This document shows, in pieces, positions 53,443 to 62,917 of a stretch of DNA of 64,000 nucleotides. Source of the stretch: Parvibaculum indicum (GTDB lineage: Bacteria > Pseudomonadota > Alphaproteobacteria > Parvibaculales > Parvibaculaceae). The notes under the pieces are model-generated. The model was not told the origin of the DNA and searched no databases. It worked only from the letters and a program-made list of their open reading frames with translations. Position 1 is the first letter of the stretch, and the number at the start of each line of letters is the position of its first letter. The position numbers and the translations under genes are program-made. Location: the NCBI RefSeq assembly GCF_011762095.1, contig NZ_JAASQO010000001.1:415550-479549 (forward strand). Reading direction: 5' to 3'.

Positions 53443-54597
53443 TCAACGCCGGGGCCGCACAAGCGGCAGCGGAGCGGAAAGAGTCGTCCGCTCTGCCGCA
53501 CCCGGCGTTTCCACCCCCCGGTCGGAGGCCGGTCCCGCATTGTCCGGCCCGTCGGCCGGGAGCGCGCTCCCCGAATAATCCGGCAAAGACGGTCGCGACA
53601 GGGGCAACGCCGCCTCGCCGCCTGCCTCTTCCGCCGCCACCGACAGGTCGGGCGGCAGATCCTCGGGCGGCGCGGCAACAGCGGCCTCGCCTCTGGCCGC
53701 CCCGCCCAGCAAGACCGTCGCATCCTGCCAGCGCAAAATCAGCGGCCCGCCGATGGCGCTCACATCCGCGCAGCGCGCCTGCGGCATGCGGCCTCGCGCG
53801 CATTGCACGGTCGAACGCACAAGCTGCATCTCGAATTTGGCCCGGCGCAAAAACTCGCCGAAATGCTTTTCTTGCCGCACCTTCTTCACGAGCCGGAGAA
53901 TTTCCCCGCAATCGGCGGTCTGGCGGTCGAGCAGTTCGTCCAGCGCCGCCTCCGGAAAGACGTCGTTCGGCGGCCCGCTGCCGCAGATACGCCAGATGAC
54001 GTCCACGCTCGCATAATCGTAAAGCAGGATGAGCGCCCGCATGTCCTCCGCCAGCGCCGCATATTGGCGCGCAACGTCGCGCGGCGACCATTCCGTATAA
54101 TGATCGACGAAATGCACGATATCGACCGGCGCTTGCGGCGCGGGCCGGTAATCGGGCGAGGACGGTTTCCGGGCATCTTCGTTCAGGAAGGAATATTCCC
54201 GCGCCGAGGCGATATCGGGCAGCCCCTTGGCATTGGATGGAATGAAAAGGAACTGAACGCCCAAGGGCCGTTTCTCAAGATGGAAGAACGCGGCGGACGC
54301 CTTGCCGCCGATGACGAGGGAGCCTTCCGCCCCTTCCGGCGAGCGTTCGCCGGTGAGCCGGTATTCGAGCCCGTCGCGCGGCCGGAACGTACCTTCGATG
54401 CGCTCCCCGCTCTCGTCGAGCACGAGCGACATGCCCGCGCCCGCACCGATCCCTTCATAGCGTCCCGAAAGGTCGGCGGCGCGCGCCGGCAAGGCGGCGA
54501 CGGCCAGCAGCAGAACCGCCAGCAACACCCCCAGCAGGAGCGACAGGGCACGACCGTGCGACAATAATGCTCCCGCCTGCTCGGCCCCGCCCCGCAT
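53443..54597 (-). CDS. Secreted protein of unknown function
   Basis: 384 aa with GGAGAGCGG before the ATG. The signal peptide ends at ALPARA (residue about 40). A beta-rich domain (RYEGIGAGAGMSLVLDESGERIEGTFRPRD) is followed by a helical Cys-containing part (residues 170-280) and a long Pro/Ala/Glu-rich tail (280-384). No family recognised. It is the last of four minus-strand genes from gamma-carbonic anhydrase. Confidence 0.75.
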   Translation of the reverse strand: MRGGAEQAGALLSHGRALSLLLGVLLAVLLLAVAALPARAADLSGRYEGIGAGAGMSLVLDESGERIEGTFRPRDGLEYRLTGERSPEGAEGSLVIGGKASAAFFHLEKRPLGVQFLFIPSNAKGLPDIASAREYSFLNEDARKPSSPDYRPAPQAPVDIVHFVDHYTEWSPRDVARQYAALAEDMRALILLYDYASVDVIWRICGSGPPNDVFPEAALDELLDRQTADCGEILRLVKKVRQEKHFGEFLRRAKFEMQLVRSTVQCARGRMPQARCADVSAIGGPLILRWQDATVLLGGAARGEAAVAAPPEDLPPDLSVAAEEAGGEAALPLSRPSLPDYSGSALPADGPDNAGPASDRGVETPGAAERTTLSAPLPLVRPRR

Positions 54598-54612
54598 CCG
54601 CTCTCCTTCAGC

Positions 54613-55425
54613 TTACTTGCCCTTGAACTCGGGCTTGCGCTTTTCGATGAAGGCCGTCATGCCCTCGCGCAGATCTTCCGTCTTCATCAGCGGCAGAAGC
54701 TGGAGATAGACGTGATGCACATGCTCCGGGAACGGTTCGTTCAGCCCCATCCGCATCATGCGTTTGGACGCCTGCACGGCGAGCGGCGCATTGGCGGCGA
54801 TTTCCGCGGCCATCTCCATGGCGCGGTCCATCAGCTTTTCATTGTCGACCACTTCCGAGGCAAGTCCCCATTCGACCGATTCCTCCGCCGAGAGGGTCCG
54901 GCCGGTAAAGATGAGTTCCGCCGCCTTCGACCAGCCCAGAAGCCGCGGCAGGATCCAGGTGCCGCCCGATTCCGGCACCAGCCCGCGCTTGGTGAAGGCC
55001 GCGGCGAGCTTCGCCGACTTCGCCATGAGGCGGATGTCGCAACCCAGCGCCGTATCCATGCCATAGCCCGCCGCGCCGCCGTTCAGCGCGCAGATGGTCG
55101 GCTTCTCCATCGCCTGAAGCACGGTGGGCGGCGTGTATTTCAGGTCGAGCGAAGTCGGCTGCGACGCACCGGTCAGAATGCCGCCGCCCTGCCCGGGCCG
55201 CAGGTCGAGGCCGGCGCAAAAGGCGCGTCCCGCCCCCGTCAGCACGACGACGCGCACCTCCGGATCGCCATCCGCTTCCAGCAGGCAATCCGTAAGCTGA
55301 TTGAGCATGGAGGCGGAGATCGTGTTCATCCGCTCCGGCGCATTGAGCGTGATGGTCACGATATGATCCGCAACCTCGTAAAGCACCTCTCTGGGTGCCG
55401 TGGCGCTGTCCTCGGCGACGCTCAT
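54613..55425 (-). CDS. Enoyl-CoA hydratase/isomerase family protein
   Basis: 270 aa. Crotonase fold with VTITLNAPERMNTISASML, first oxyanion loop GRAFCAGLDLRPG (about 68-80), second NGGAAGYGMDTALGCDIRLMA (about 115-135), and KRGLVPESGGTWILPRLLG, which includes the usual catalytic Glu region. GGGAGTTGAAACC precedes the ATG. A different paralogue from the one at 51102-51878. Confidence 0.95.
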   Translation of the reverse strand: MSVAEDSATAPREVLYEVADHIVTITLNAPERMNTISASMLNQLTDCLLEADGDPEVRVVVLTGAGRAFCAGLDLRPGQGGGILTGASQPTSLDLKYTPPTVLQAMEKPTICALNGGAAGYGMDTALGCDIRLMAKSAKLAAAFTKRGLVPESGGTWILPRLLGWSKAAELIFTGRTLSAEESVEWGLASEVVDNEKLMDRAMEMAAEIAANAPLAVQASKRMMRMGLNEPFPEHVHHVYLQLLPLMKTEDLREGMTAFIEKRKPEFKGK

Positions 55426-55512
55426 GGTTTCAACTCCCTGATCATTTGTTTCAAAGCCGTTTCGTTTTTCATATCGCGACAGTCTATCAGCGGATCGCCC
55501 CGCGTCTAAGCG

Positions 55513-55971
55513 TCAGTCGCATGGCGCGCCGCGCAGCGCCGGATGGCGCACGCGGTCGCCGATGGAGACACCGCGCGCAGCGAGCGCGCCCGCCCTCACC
55601 TCCAGCACCGCGAAGGCATCTTCGGACGGGCCGATACCGTTCAGCGAATAGGGCACCGTCTCCGCCGCGATGTCGAGAATGTCGCCGTTGCGGTCCAGAA
55701 AGGCGATATCGAGGGAAAGCGGCGTATCCTTCATCCAGAAGCTCAACCGCCGGCACCCCTCGTAAAGAAAGAGCATGCCCTGTCCTTCCGGCAGCTCTTT
55801 TCGTCCCTGAAGCCCCTTCAGCCGCTCCCGGTTCTCATCCGCGATTTCCACGCGGAACGCATGCGTGCCGTCCTTGCCGACAATGCCGAGAGGCTGAAGC
55901 CCGTCCTCCGCCGCCACGTGAAACGGCAGCGCGACCGACAGCAGAACGGCGAGAAGGACGAGCCGGGGCAT
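55513..55971 (-). CDS. DUF192 family secreted protein
   Basis: 152 aa with a signal peptide ([21 protein letters not shown]). The DUF192 core is clear: FRVEIADENRERLKGLQGRK, GMLFLYEGCRRLSFWMKDTP, LSLDIAFLDRNGDILDI. Function unknown across the family. Start overlaps the stop of the carbonic-anhydrase-like gene (TGATG). Confidence 0.93.
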   Translation of the reverse strand: MPRLVLLAVLLSVALPFHVAAEDGLQPLGIVGKDGTHAFRVEIADENRERLKGLQGRKELPEGQGMLFLYEGCRRLSFWMKDTPLSLDIAFLDRNGDILDIAAETVPYSLNGIGPSEDAFAVLEVRAGALAARGVSIGDRVRHPALRGAPCD

Positions 55972-56501
55972 CAGCCGATTTTCTTCAACTCGCCTGCGTA
56001 GCGCTTCCAGTTCTGCACATAGTGGTCGGCGGAAAGGCGCAGCGCTTCATACTGTTCCTTCTCCAGCGTCCTGACCACCTTGCCCGGCGCGCCCAGCACC
56101 ATGGAATAGTCGGGAATTTCCTTGTTCTCCGCGATCAGCGTATTGGCGCCGATCAGGCACCCTTTCCCGATCTTCGTATTGTTGAGAATGACGCTGCCGA
56201 TCCCGACAAGGCTTCCCTCGCCGATCGTGCAGCCATGCAGCATCACCATATGACCAATGGTCACGTCCTTCTCGATGGTGAGCGGCGAGCCCATATCGGT
56301 ATGCAGCACGGAGCCGTCCTGCACATTGGAGTTTTCGCCGATGGTGATGAGCTCGTTGTCCCCGCGCAGCACCGCGTTGAACCAGACACTGGCATTCTTC
56401 TCCAGCTTCACATTGCCCATCACCTGCGCATCCGGCGCGACCCAGTAATCGCCCTCGCCCGGCAGAATCGGTTGCGTGTTGCCCAGCGCATAGATGGCCA
56501 T
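55971..56501 (-). CDS. Gamma-carbonic anhydrase family protein
   Basis: 176 aa left-handed beta-helix of hexapeptide repeats ([30 protein letters not shown]). Zn-ligand histidines fit His67 (VLHTD), His84 (IGHMV) and His89 (LHGC). It may hydrate CO2 or act as a CaiE/YrdA-type acyl-binding protein. Site CAGGGAGTAAAAGAC before the ATG. First gene of a minus-strand group of four. Confidence 0.95.
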   Translation of the reverse strand: MAIYALGNTQPILPGEGDYWVAPDAQVMGNVKLEKNASVWFNAVLRGDNELITIGENSNVQDGSVLHTDMGSPLTIEKDVTIGHMVMLHGCTIGEGSLVGIGSVILNNTKIGKGCLIGANTLIAENKEIPDYSMVLGAPGKVVRTLEKEQYEALRLSADHYVQNWKRYAGELKKIG

Positions 56502-56644
56502 GTCTTTTACTCCCTGTTCTCGGTTCTCTTTGCACGCGACTATGCCCGCTCATGCGCTGCGCGCCAATAGCGCGGTCATCCGCTTGTCATTCAATCGTCA
56601 TGGGCCAACCATAGCTTTCCGGCCTGCTTTGAAATCAGGAGAGC

Positions 56645-58663
56645 ATGATGGCGGATGGCGATTCTTTCGATCGGCAACTGGAAACGGCGGATGACGAGCC
56701 GGCCGCGCGGGAAACGGCGCCCGCGCTGACCGAACTCTGGGAGCGCCGCATCGGCCGTCGCGGCCTGCTGAAAGGCATGCGCAATGCCGCCCTGCTCGCG
56801 ACCGTCGCCTCCGCCCCGCTGGCGCTCGCCGCCTGCGACGATGCCGACGAAACGCGCAGCGCCGCCGCCCCGGAAAAGCCAAATCCCACCCGCTTCAAAT
56901 TCCCGGAGATCGAACACGGCGTGGATGAAACCCATCATGTCGCGCGCGGCTATCGCGCCGAACCCATCCTGCGCTGGGGCGATCCGGTCGTGAAGGGCGC
57001 ACCCGAATTCGACCCGATGAACCAGACCGCCGCCGCCCAGCGCCGGCAGTTCGGCTACAACAACGACTATGTAGGCTTCGTGCCTCTCCCCTATGGCACG
57101 GAGGCAAGCGACCGGGGCCTTCTCTGCGTCAATCACGAATTCACCTCCGATCCCGTCATGCTGCCCGGCATTGCGGGCAAGGATCCGCGCGAGGTGCTGA
57201 CGCGCGAACAGGTAGACGTGACCATGGCCGCCCATGGCGGCTCCATCGTCGAGATCCGCCGCGACGGCGATGGCAACTGGCGGCCGGTACCGGATAGCGA
57301 TTTCAACCGGCGCATCACCGCGCTCGATACGCCCATGGAGATCGCCGGCCCCGCCGCGCATCATCCGCGTATGCGCACCGGCGAAGATCCGGTCGGCGGC
57401 ACCGTCATCGGCACGTTCAACAATTGCGCCGGCGGCATCACGCCCTGGGGCACCTATCTCATGGCCGAAGAGAATGTGAACATGTACTTCATGGGCGATC
57501 CCGAAGGGCACCCTGAAGCCGACAAGCTGAAGCGCATGGGCATTCCCACGACCATGTATGGCTGGGGCCGCTTCCACAAACGCTTCGACATCTCTCAGGA
57601 ACCCAACGAACCGAACCGCTTCGGCTGGGTGGTCGAGGTCGATCCGCTGGCCCCCGATGCGCCACCTAAAAAGCGCACCGCGCTCGGCCGCTTCAAGCAT
57701 GAGGGATGCGAAAGCATCGTCGCGCGCGACGGCCGCCTCGTCGTCTATATGGGCGACGACCAACGCTTTGAATATCTCTACAAATTCGTCAGCCGCGACC
57801 CGGTGGATCCGGTCAATCGCGCGGCCAATGCCGACCTTCTGGATTACGGCACGCTCTATGTCGCCCGCTTCGACGAAGACGGCGCCGGCAAATGGTTGCC
57901 TCTCGTCTATGGCTGGGGACCGCTGACGGAGGAAAACGGTTTCCACTCGCAGGCCGATGTCGTCATCGATGCGCGCCTGGCTGCCGACCTCGTGAAGGCC
58001 ACGCCGATGGACAGGCCGGAGGACGTGCAGCCCAATCCGCTCACGAACCGCGTCTATGTCACGCTGACCAACAACAGCAAACGCGGGGACGACCAGACCG
58101 ACAAGGTAAACCCGCGCGCAAAAAACCAATGGGGACAGATCGTCGAGATCACCCCCTTCGCACAGGATCATGCCGAAGAGTGTTTCGGCTGGGACATGGT
58201 CGTGCTCTGCGGCAATCCCGCCGATGAAACGACGGGCGCGACCTGGAACGCCGAAACCTCCGAAAACGGCTGGTTCGCCTGCCCCGACAATCTCGCCGTG
58301 GACAAGGCCGGGCGCCTCTGGGTCGCGACCGATCAGGGCCGCGCATGGCCGGAAGTCACCGGCTCGGCGGACGGCATCTTCGCGCTCGAAACCGAAGGCG
58401 ACTATCGCGGCACGGGCCGCATGTTCTTCCGCGTACCCGTGGGCGCGGAAATGTGCGGCCCCTGCTTCACGCCGGACAGCACCACATTATTTGTGGCCGT
58501 TCAGCATCCCGGCACGGACGGCACCAAATCTTTCAAGGGTTTCGAGCGCGCCTCCACCTTCGAGGATCCGGCCACGCGCTGGCCGGATTTCCGGGACGAC
58601 ATGCCGCCCCGCCCCGCCATCGTCGCCATCACGCGCGAGGGCGGCGGCGAAATCGCAAGCTGA
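56645..58663 (+). CDS. PhoX family phosphatase-like protein (DUF839)
   Basis: 672 aa, exported. Twin-arginine type signal ERRIGRRGLLKGMRNA (Arg38-Arg39), hydrophobic stretch and a possible lipobox LAA-Cys64. The DUF839/PhoX body shows GLLCVNHEFTSDPVM, HGGSIVEIRRDGDGNWRPV, TPWGTYLMAEENVNMYF, GRFKHEGCESIVARDGRLVVYMGDD and PDNLAVDKAGRLWVATDQG. PhoX enzymes are Ca2+/Fe3+ alkaline phosphatases; the iron-bridging Cys is not confirmed here. Confidence 0.93.
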   Translation: MMADGDSFDRQLETADDEPAARETAPALTELWERRIGRRGLLKGMRNAALLATVASAPLALAACDDADETRSAAAPEKPNPTRFKFPEIEHGVDETHHVARGYRAEPILRWGDPVVKGAPEFDPMNQTAAAQRRQFGYNNDYVGFVPLPYGTEASDRGLLCVNHEFTSDPVMLPGIAGKDPREVLTREQVDVTMAAHGGSIVEIRRDGDGNWRPVPDSDFNRRITALDTPMEIAGPAAHHPRMRTGEDPVGGTVIGTFNNCAGGITPWGTYLMAEENVNMYFMGDPEGHPEADKLKRMGIPTTMYGWGRFHKRFDISQEPNEPNRFGWVVEVDPLAPDAPPKKRTALGRFKHEGCESIVARDGRLVVYMGDDQRFEYLYKFVSRDPVDPVNRAANADLLDYGTLYVARFDEDGAGKWLPLVYGWGPLTEENGFHSQADVVIDARLAADLVKATPMDRPEDVQPNPLTNRVYVTLTNNSKRGDDQTDKVNPRAKNQWGQIVEITPFAQDHAEECFGWDMVVLCGNPADETTGATWNAETSENGWFACPDNLAVDKAGRLWVATDQGRAWPEVTGSADGIFALETEGDYRGTGRMFFRVPVGAEMCGPCFTPDSTTLFVAVQHPGTDGTKSFKGFERASTFEDPATRWPDFRDDMPPRPAIVAITREGGGEIAS

Positions 58664-58781
58664 GCGCATCCCGAAAGCCCCCGAGGTTGCGTCCGGTGCC
58701 CCGATGCCCCAAGCTGGCACAAGGGGCAGGGAATGACGCGGCATAACCATCGCGTGGCAGGCGATGAGGTGGGGACAGTCC

Positions 58782-59852
58782 ATGCGTGGCGTACTGACGA
58801 TCATCATTCTTCTGGTGGCGGCACCTTTCATATTCATCTTCGCCCTGCAAAAAGGCTGGCTCGAAGGCTATGTCGATGCCGACGACATTCCGGCCGAGCC
58901 CTTCATCCGCGCCGAACTCGCCAATGACACCGATGGCGCGGATCTCAGCCGCCGTATCGACAGCGCACTCGACGAAGGACGGTTCGACGACGCGGTGATG
59001 TATCGCGACATCGCAGACTATATGAACATGCCGCTCGCCCCCGTCACGAAAGCCCGGCTGGAACAGGAAGAAAGCCTGCCCGCCACGCTGCTGCGCTCTA
59101 CCGGCGGGTTCTTTTCCGGCTTCGTCACCGGCGAGGGAGAGGACACCGCCTCCATGGCCGGCGCCATCACCTCCGATCTCACCGTGGTCGGCGATGTGCG
59201 CGACATCGGGTCCGAAGGCGGCAAGATGATCCAGGGCGAGGACTACTCGCAATTCATCCTCGGCCTCTCCGTGGTCGGCCTCGCCGCCACCACGGCCACG
59301 GTGGCGACGGGCGGCGGCGGCCTGCCCGCCCGTATCGGCGTCTCGATCCTGAAAGTTGCGAAAAAGGCGGGGAACATCACCGAAGCCTTCGCGAAAAATA
59401 TCGCACGGCTGCTGCGCGAAGCGGTCAATTTCGAAAAACTTCGCGGCGTGCTGCGCTCGACGGATCTTGCCAACACCTCCGCCACCCGCCGCGCCGTGAC
59501 CGACTATGCGGACACGGTTTCCTTTGCGAAGGTCGCGCCCGTCCTCGACGACGTGGCCGCCCTGAACCGGACGGCGGGCCCCGCCGAAACCGTCCGTCTG
59601 CTGAAATATGCGGACAATACGGACGATCTTGCCCGCCTCTCCAAGATGAGCGGCAAGATGGGCACCAAAACCCGCGGCATCATCGAAATCACCGGCAAAA
59701 CGAGCCTGCGCGCCTTCAAATCGGTCGCCAACCTCTTTCTGCTGGCGCTTCAATGGATCTGGGAAATCGGCGCGGCCATCGCCACGATGCTGTTCGGCGG
59801 CGCGGTGCGCTCCGTGCGCAAGCGCCGCCGTCAGCGGCGTATCTTCACCTAG
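58782..59852 (+). CDS. Membrane protein of unknown function
   Basis: 356 aa from ATG 58782 (GGTGGGGACAG upstream); ATG 58764 is an alternative. An N-terminal membrane span (LTIIILLVAAPFIFIFALQ) leads to an alpha-helical body with a Gly/Ala hydrophobic stretch near 160-190 (ILGLSVVGLAATTATVATGGGG) and a C-terminal membrane span before a strongly basic tail (SVRKRRRQRRIFT). No family recognised. It overlaps the convergent small membrane gene by 4 bases. Confidence 0.78.
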   Translation: MRGVLTIIILLVAAPFIFIFALQKGWLEGYVDADDIPAEPFIRAELANDTDGADLSRRIDSALDEGRFDDAVMYRDIADYMNMPLAPVTKARLEQEESLPATLLRSTGGFFSGFVTGEGEDTASMAGAITSDLTVVGDVRDIGSEGGKMIQGEDYSQFILGLSVVGLAATTATVATGGGGLPARIGVSILKVAKKAGNITEAFAKNIARLLREAVNFEKLRGVLRSTDLANTSATRRAVTDYADTVSFAKVAPVLDDVAALNRTAGPAETVRLLKYADNTDDLARLSKMSGKMGTKTRGIIEITGKTSLRAFKSVANLFLLALQWIWEIGAAIATMLFGGAVRSVRKRRRQRRIFT

Positions 59853-60166
59853 GCGATGGTGGAAAATACGATATCGAGGACGAGCATCCCCGACAGGAAG
59901 CTCCAGCCCGAGGCGATGCAACCGGAAAGAAGAAGCCAGTAGGGCGGCCGGTTTTCATAGACCTGCGCCATCATCGCATTCCGCATGATGACGACCGGGC
60001 CTGCGAAAACCAGCGTCAGAATGCCGAGAATCTGCGTTCTCGCACTTTCGGAAATAAGGTGGAAACTCGGCGGCTTGTTCGTCACGAGCCTGTAAAAGCT
60101 GCCCGTCAGCCCACCCGACACATACCCCGTCGCCACGCAGAAAAGAAACACCATCATCGAACTCAT
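59849..60166 (-). CDS. Small membrane protein, unknown
   Basis: 105 aa, three hydrophobic segments (about residues 3-22, 48-66, 78-100). No recognised family. Same strand as, and 26 bases downstream of, the small secreted protein gene. Confidence 0.75.
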   Translation of the reverse strand: MSSMMVFLFCVATGYVSGGLTGSFYRLVTNKPPSFHLISESARTQILGILTLVFAGPVVIMRNAMMAQVYENRPPYWLLLSGCIASGWSFLSGMLVLDIVFSTIA

Positions 60167-60192
60167 TGCTACTCGTCGCCCCCAGCCACCCG

Positions 60193-60681
60193 TTACTCGC
60201 CTGCGTCGAGCCGCGCCACGCGCAGCTCCCCCGCCCTGTTATCGCGAATTGTCTCGTTGTCGATGGAAGTCCTGTTATTGAGAAGATCGACCGCGAAGCG
60301 CTGCACCTCGCTGCGGACCCGACCCACGACCGCATCCGGCACGACCTGCCGGTCGAGCAGTTGCACCACCTCCGGCCGGCTCACCGCGGCGACGAACGCG
60401 TTCGCCGCCCCCCGCCTGGCCGTCTCGCCGATACCGCCCAGCACCGTCCCGCCCTGCGCGGCATCTTCCGACACCCGGTCGTCCGGCCCCAGATCGAACA
60501 CCATGCCTCCCACCCGGCAGGCCCGGAAATCCGGGGCGCAGGCAAAGGCCATCTGGTCGAGCCAGGCAAGGCCGTCCGGCCCCGCTGCCCGGTCCACGGC
60601 ACCGCGCACGGGCCCGATATAGGCGCCGAATGCGACGGTCATGCCCGCGGCCAGGATCAGTTTTGTAAGTGCTCCACTCAT
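60193..60681 (-). CDS. Small exported protein, unknown
   Basis: 162 aa from ATG 60681. A hydrophobic N-terminus (LTKLILAAGMTVAFGAYIG) is a signal or anchor. The remainder has a Cys pair (FACAPDFRACRVGG) and a helical C-terminus. Not recognised. Forms a two-gene unit with the membrane protein at 59849-60166. Confidence 0.75.
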   Translation of the reverse strand: MSGALTKLILAAGMTVAFGAYIGPVRGAVDRAAGPDGLAWLDQMAFACAPDFRACRVGGMVFDLGPDDRVSEDAAQGGTVLGGIGETARRGAANAFVAAVSRPEVVQLLDRQVVPDAVVGRVRSEVQRFAVDLLNNRTSIDNETIRDNRAGELRVARLDAGE

Positions 60682-60912
60682 GCGCCCATATCCGCAAGGG
60701 TGGTGCCAGTTCCCGCCGCCATGCCCACAGACACGCAGCACCGGAAATGATCTTTTAATATCAGTGAGTTAAAGAGACAGGGGAAAGCGAACGGCCGGGC
60801 CGCCGGTCCGGACGTTCCGCTTTGTGCCGTGCAGGATTGAATCTCTGTGCCAGCGCGGTACAGGATGGCCCGCGAAAACCCGCCTGCGGGAAACCCGAGG
60901 GAGGACAGGTTC

Positions 60913-61677
60913 TTGTCATATGGAAGGCAGTCGAGCGAGGAACTGGTGCATGAGCGCCCGGCCTGGATCATTCCGGCGGCCGTCGCCGCGGGCGTCCTGA
61001 TCCTTTCCGGCTTCTTCCTTTATTACTATTTCGGCCCGACCACGAAGGAGCTGCTGGGCCTCGACCCGCGCGCCAGCATCGACGACGCCCCAGTGGAGGC
61101 CATCGTCGCGGACCGGCGGTTCCTGATCCCGGAAAACTATACGCGCTACCCGAACCAGCGCGGCGGCGGCGTCCGGCGCGAAATAGACATGCACGCGCTC
61201 TGGCCCGACATGGCGCCCTATTCCGCCGAACACGAGCAGGATTTCGCCAATAACGGCCCCGCCTCCGACGTGATCTTCTTTTCGCTCAAGGAAACGTCGA
61301 CGCCGCTCTCATCCGACAAGCGGCTGAAGAACATCTATTCGAAATATCTCGTCTCGCCTGAGCCGGAGAAGGATGCGACCGGCCTCGATCGCTTCGCCTT
61401 CCGGGAGAATTCCGGCTATGGCGACCAGTTCATGCTGGTGGGACAGGATGCGGACCAGCATACGCTGCTCATCACCTGCGACCGCGACATGCCTCTGGTG
61501 GAAAGTCCGAATTGCAGCCGCACGCTGCTCGTCGCGCCCAATCTGGAGCTGACCTACCGCTACAAGCGGACGCATCTGAAGGATTGGGCCGAAATCGACC
61601 GGCGGATACGCGCCCTGGCGGCATCCTTCGACACCACCCGGACGGTGGAAGGCCTGCAAGGCTCCTTCTCGGAGTAA
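60913..61677 (+). CDS. Membrane-anchored protein of unknown function
   Basis: 254 aa from TTG 60913, which has GAGGGAGGACAGG at good spacing; GTG 60847 would add 22 residues without a ribosome site. One membrane span (residues about 17-40, PAWIIPAAVAAGVLILSGFFLYYY), then a periplasmic body rich in charged residues. No family recognised. It diverges from the exported-protein pair. Confidence 0.75.
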   Translation: MSYGRQSSEELVHERPAWIIPAAVAAGVLILSGFFLYYYFGPTTKELLGLDPRASIDDAPVEAIVADRRFLIPENYTRYPNQRGGGVRREIDMHALWPDMAPYSAEHEQDFANNGPASDVIFFSLKETSTPLSSDKRLKNIYSKYLVSPEPEKDATGLDRFAFRENSGYGDQFMLVGQDADQHTLLITCDRDMPLVESPNCSRTLLVAPNLELTYRYKRTHLKDWAEIDRRIRALAASFDTTRTVEGLQGSFSE

Positions 61678-61729
61678 TCCGTTCGTTCCCATCCTGAAAG
61701 GCGGCATTTTTGTTCGTATTCGACGTTGC

Positions 61730-61758
61730 TTGACAACATACCGACTGGTCGGTATGTA
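61730..61758 (+). promoter_or_regulatory. Promoter with perfect TetR operator
   Basis: TTGACA (61730-61735), 17-base spacer, TATGTA (61753-61758). The inverted repeat ACATACCGAC (61736-61745), TG, GTCGGTATGT (61748-61757) is perfect over 10-bp arms and fills the spacer and most of the -10 box. Such ACATACCGAC sites are typical TetR operators, so the downstream regulator probably represses its own operon. Confidence 0.85.
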
Positions 61759-61779
61759 TTTTCTTCAAGGAGAGAATGC

Positions 61780-62403
61780 ATGCCCCGATCGACGACAAAG
61801 CCTGACGCGAGAACCAAGCTGCTGGACGCCGCATTGGCCGTGATCCGGACCAAGGGTTACTCAGCAAGCTCGGTGGATGAATTGTGCTCGGCCGCAGGCG
61901 TCACCAAGGGCGCCTTCTTCCACCATTTCAAGAACAAGGACGCGCTGGGTGTCGCAGCGGCCGATTACTGGTCCGAGGTGACGGGCGCACAGTTCGAAGG
62001 TGCCCCCTATCACGACCATGACGACCCGCTTGACCGCCTCCTCGCCTATGTCGACTACCGCAAGGCGCTGCTGCAGGGCGACGTACCGGATTTCACCTGC
62101 CTGGTCGGCACCATGGTGCAGGAAACCTACGAGACCGCCCCCGCCATTCGCGATGCCTGCAAGCGCAGCATTACCGGCCATGCGGCAACGCTCGAAGCCG
62201 ATATCGAAGCTGCGATGCGCGAACGGAACATGACGCCCGACTGGACGGCGAAGTCTCTTGCCCTTCACACCCAGGCCGTCATCCAGGGCGCCTTCATTCT
62301 CGCCAAGGCCACCGGCGGATCGGAGATCGCCGCCGAGAGCATCGATCATCTGCGCCGCTACATCGAAATGCTGTTCGCTTCCACGACTGGCAAACAGTCC
62401 TGA
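61780..62403 (+). CDS. TetR/AcrR family transcriptional regulator
   Basis: 207 aa from ATG 61780 (CAAGGAGAG upstream). HTH: RTKLLDAALAVIRTKGYSASSVDELCSAAGVTKGAFFHHFKNKDALGVAAADYW. A C-terminal ligand domain follows, with Cys in DFTCLVGTMVQE and DACKRSI that may sense electrophiles. First gene of an operon with two SRPBCC genes and a GST, which fits a detoxification or stress response. Confidence 0.95.
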   Translation: MPRSTTKPDARTKLLDAALAVIRTKGYSASSVDELCSAAGVTKGAFFHHFKNKDALGVAAADYWSEVTGAQFEGAPYHDHDDPLDRLLAYVDYRKALLQGDVPDFTCLVGTMVQETYETAPAIRDACKRSITGHAATLEADIEAAMRERNMTPDWTAKSLALHTQAVIQGAFILAKATGGSEIAAESIDHLRRYIEMLFASTTGKQS

Positions 62404-62420
62404 CAGGAAAAGGTTTCATC

Positions 62421-62864
62421 ATGCCCAATACCATTCGCCTGCATCGCGTCATCGCGACGACCCCGGAAAAAGTCTATCGCGCGTTTCTCGAACCGGATGC
62501 CATCGCCAGCTGGCTACCCCCCTACGGGTTCCTCTGCACCGTCCACGAACTGGATGCGAAAGTCGGCGGCAGACACAAAATGTCCTTCCGGAATTTCACC
62601 ACCGGCGAAAGCAATTCCTTTGGCGGCACCTATGTCGAACTCGTCCCGGGAAAGCGCCTTGTCTACACCGACAGGTTCGACGACCCGAACATGCCGGGCG
62701 AGATGCGCGTCACCGTGACCCTGCAGGCCGTTTCGATGGGCACCGACCTCAATATCGAACAGGCCGGTGTGCCGGACATGATCCCGCCCGAGGGATGTTA
62801 CCTCGGATGGCAGGACACATTGCACAAGCTTGCGAAGCTCGTGGAACCCGACATCAGCCAATAG
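62421..62864 (+). CDS. SRPBCC (AHSA1-like) domain protein
   Basis: 147 aa: IRLHRVIATTPEKVYRAFLEPDAIASWLPPYGF, then GGRHKMSFRNFTTGESNSFGGTYVELVPGKRLVYTDRF. Typical AHSA1 ligand-binding fold, ligand unknown. 17 bases after the TetR gene in a probable operon. Confidence 0.92.
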   Translation: MPNTIRLHRVIATTPEKVYRAFLEPDAIASWLPPYGFLCTVHELDAKVGGRHKMSFRNFTTGESNSFGGTYVELVPGKRLVYTDRFDDPNMPGEMRVTVTLQAVSMGTDLNIEQAGVPDMIPPEGCYLGWQDTLHKLAKLVEPDISQ

Positions 62865-62917
62865 CAGTTTGCGGCTCGTCCCTATCGCAGCCCCTTCAAC
62901 CAACAGGAGAAGATTCG

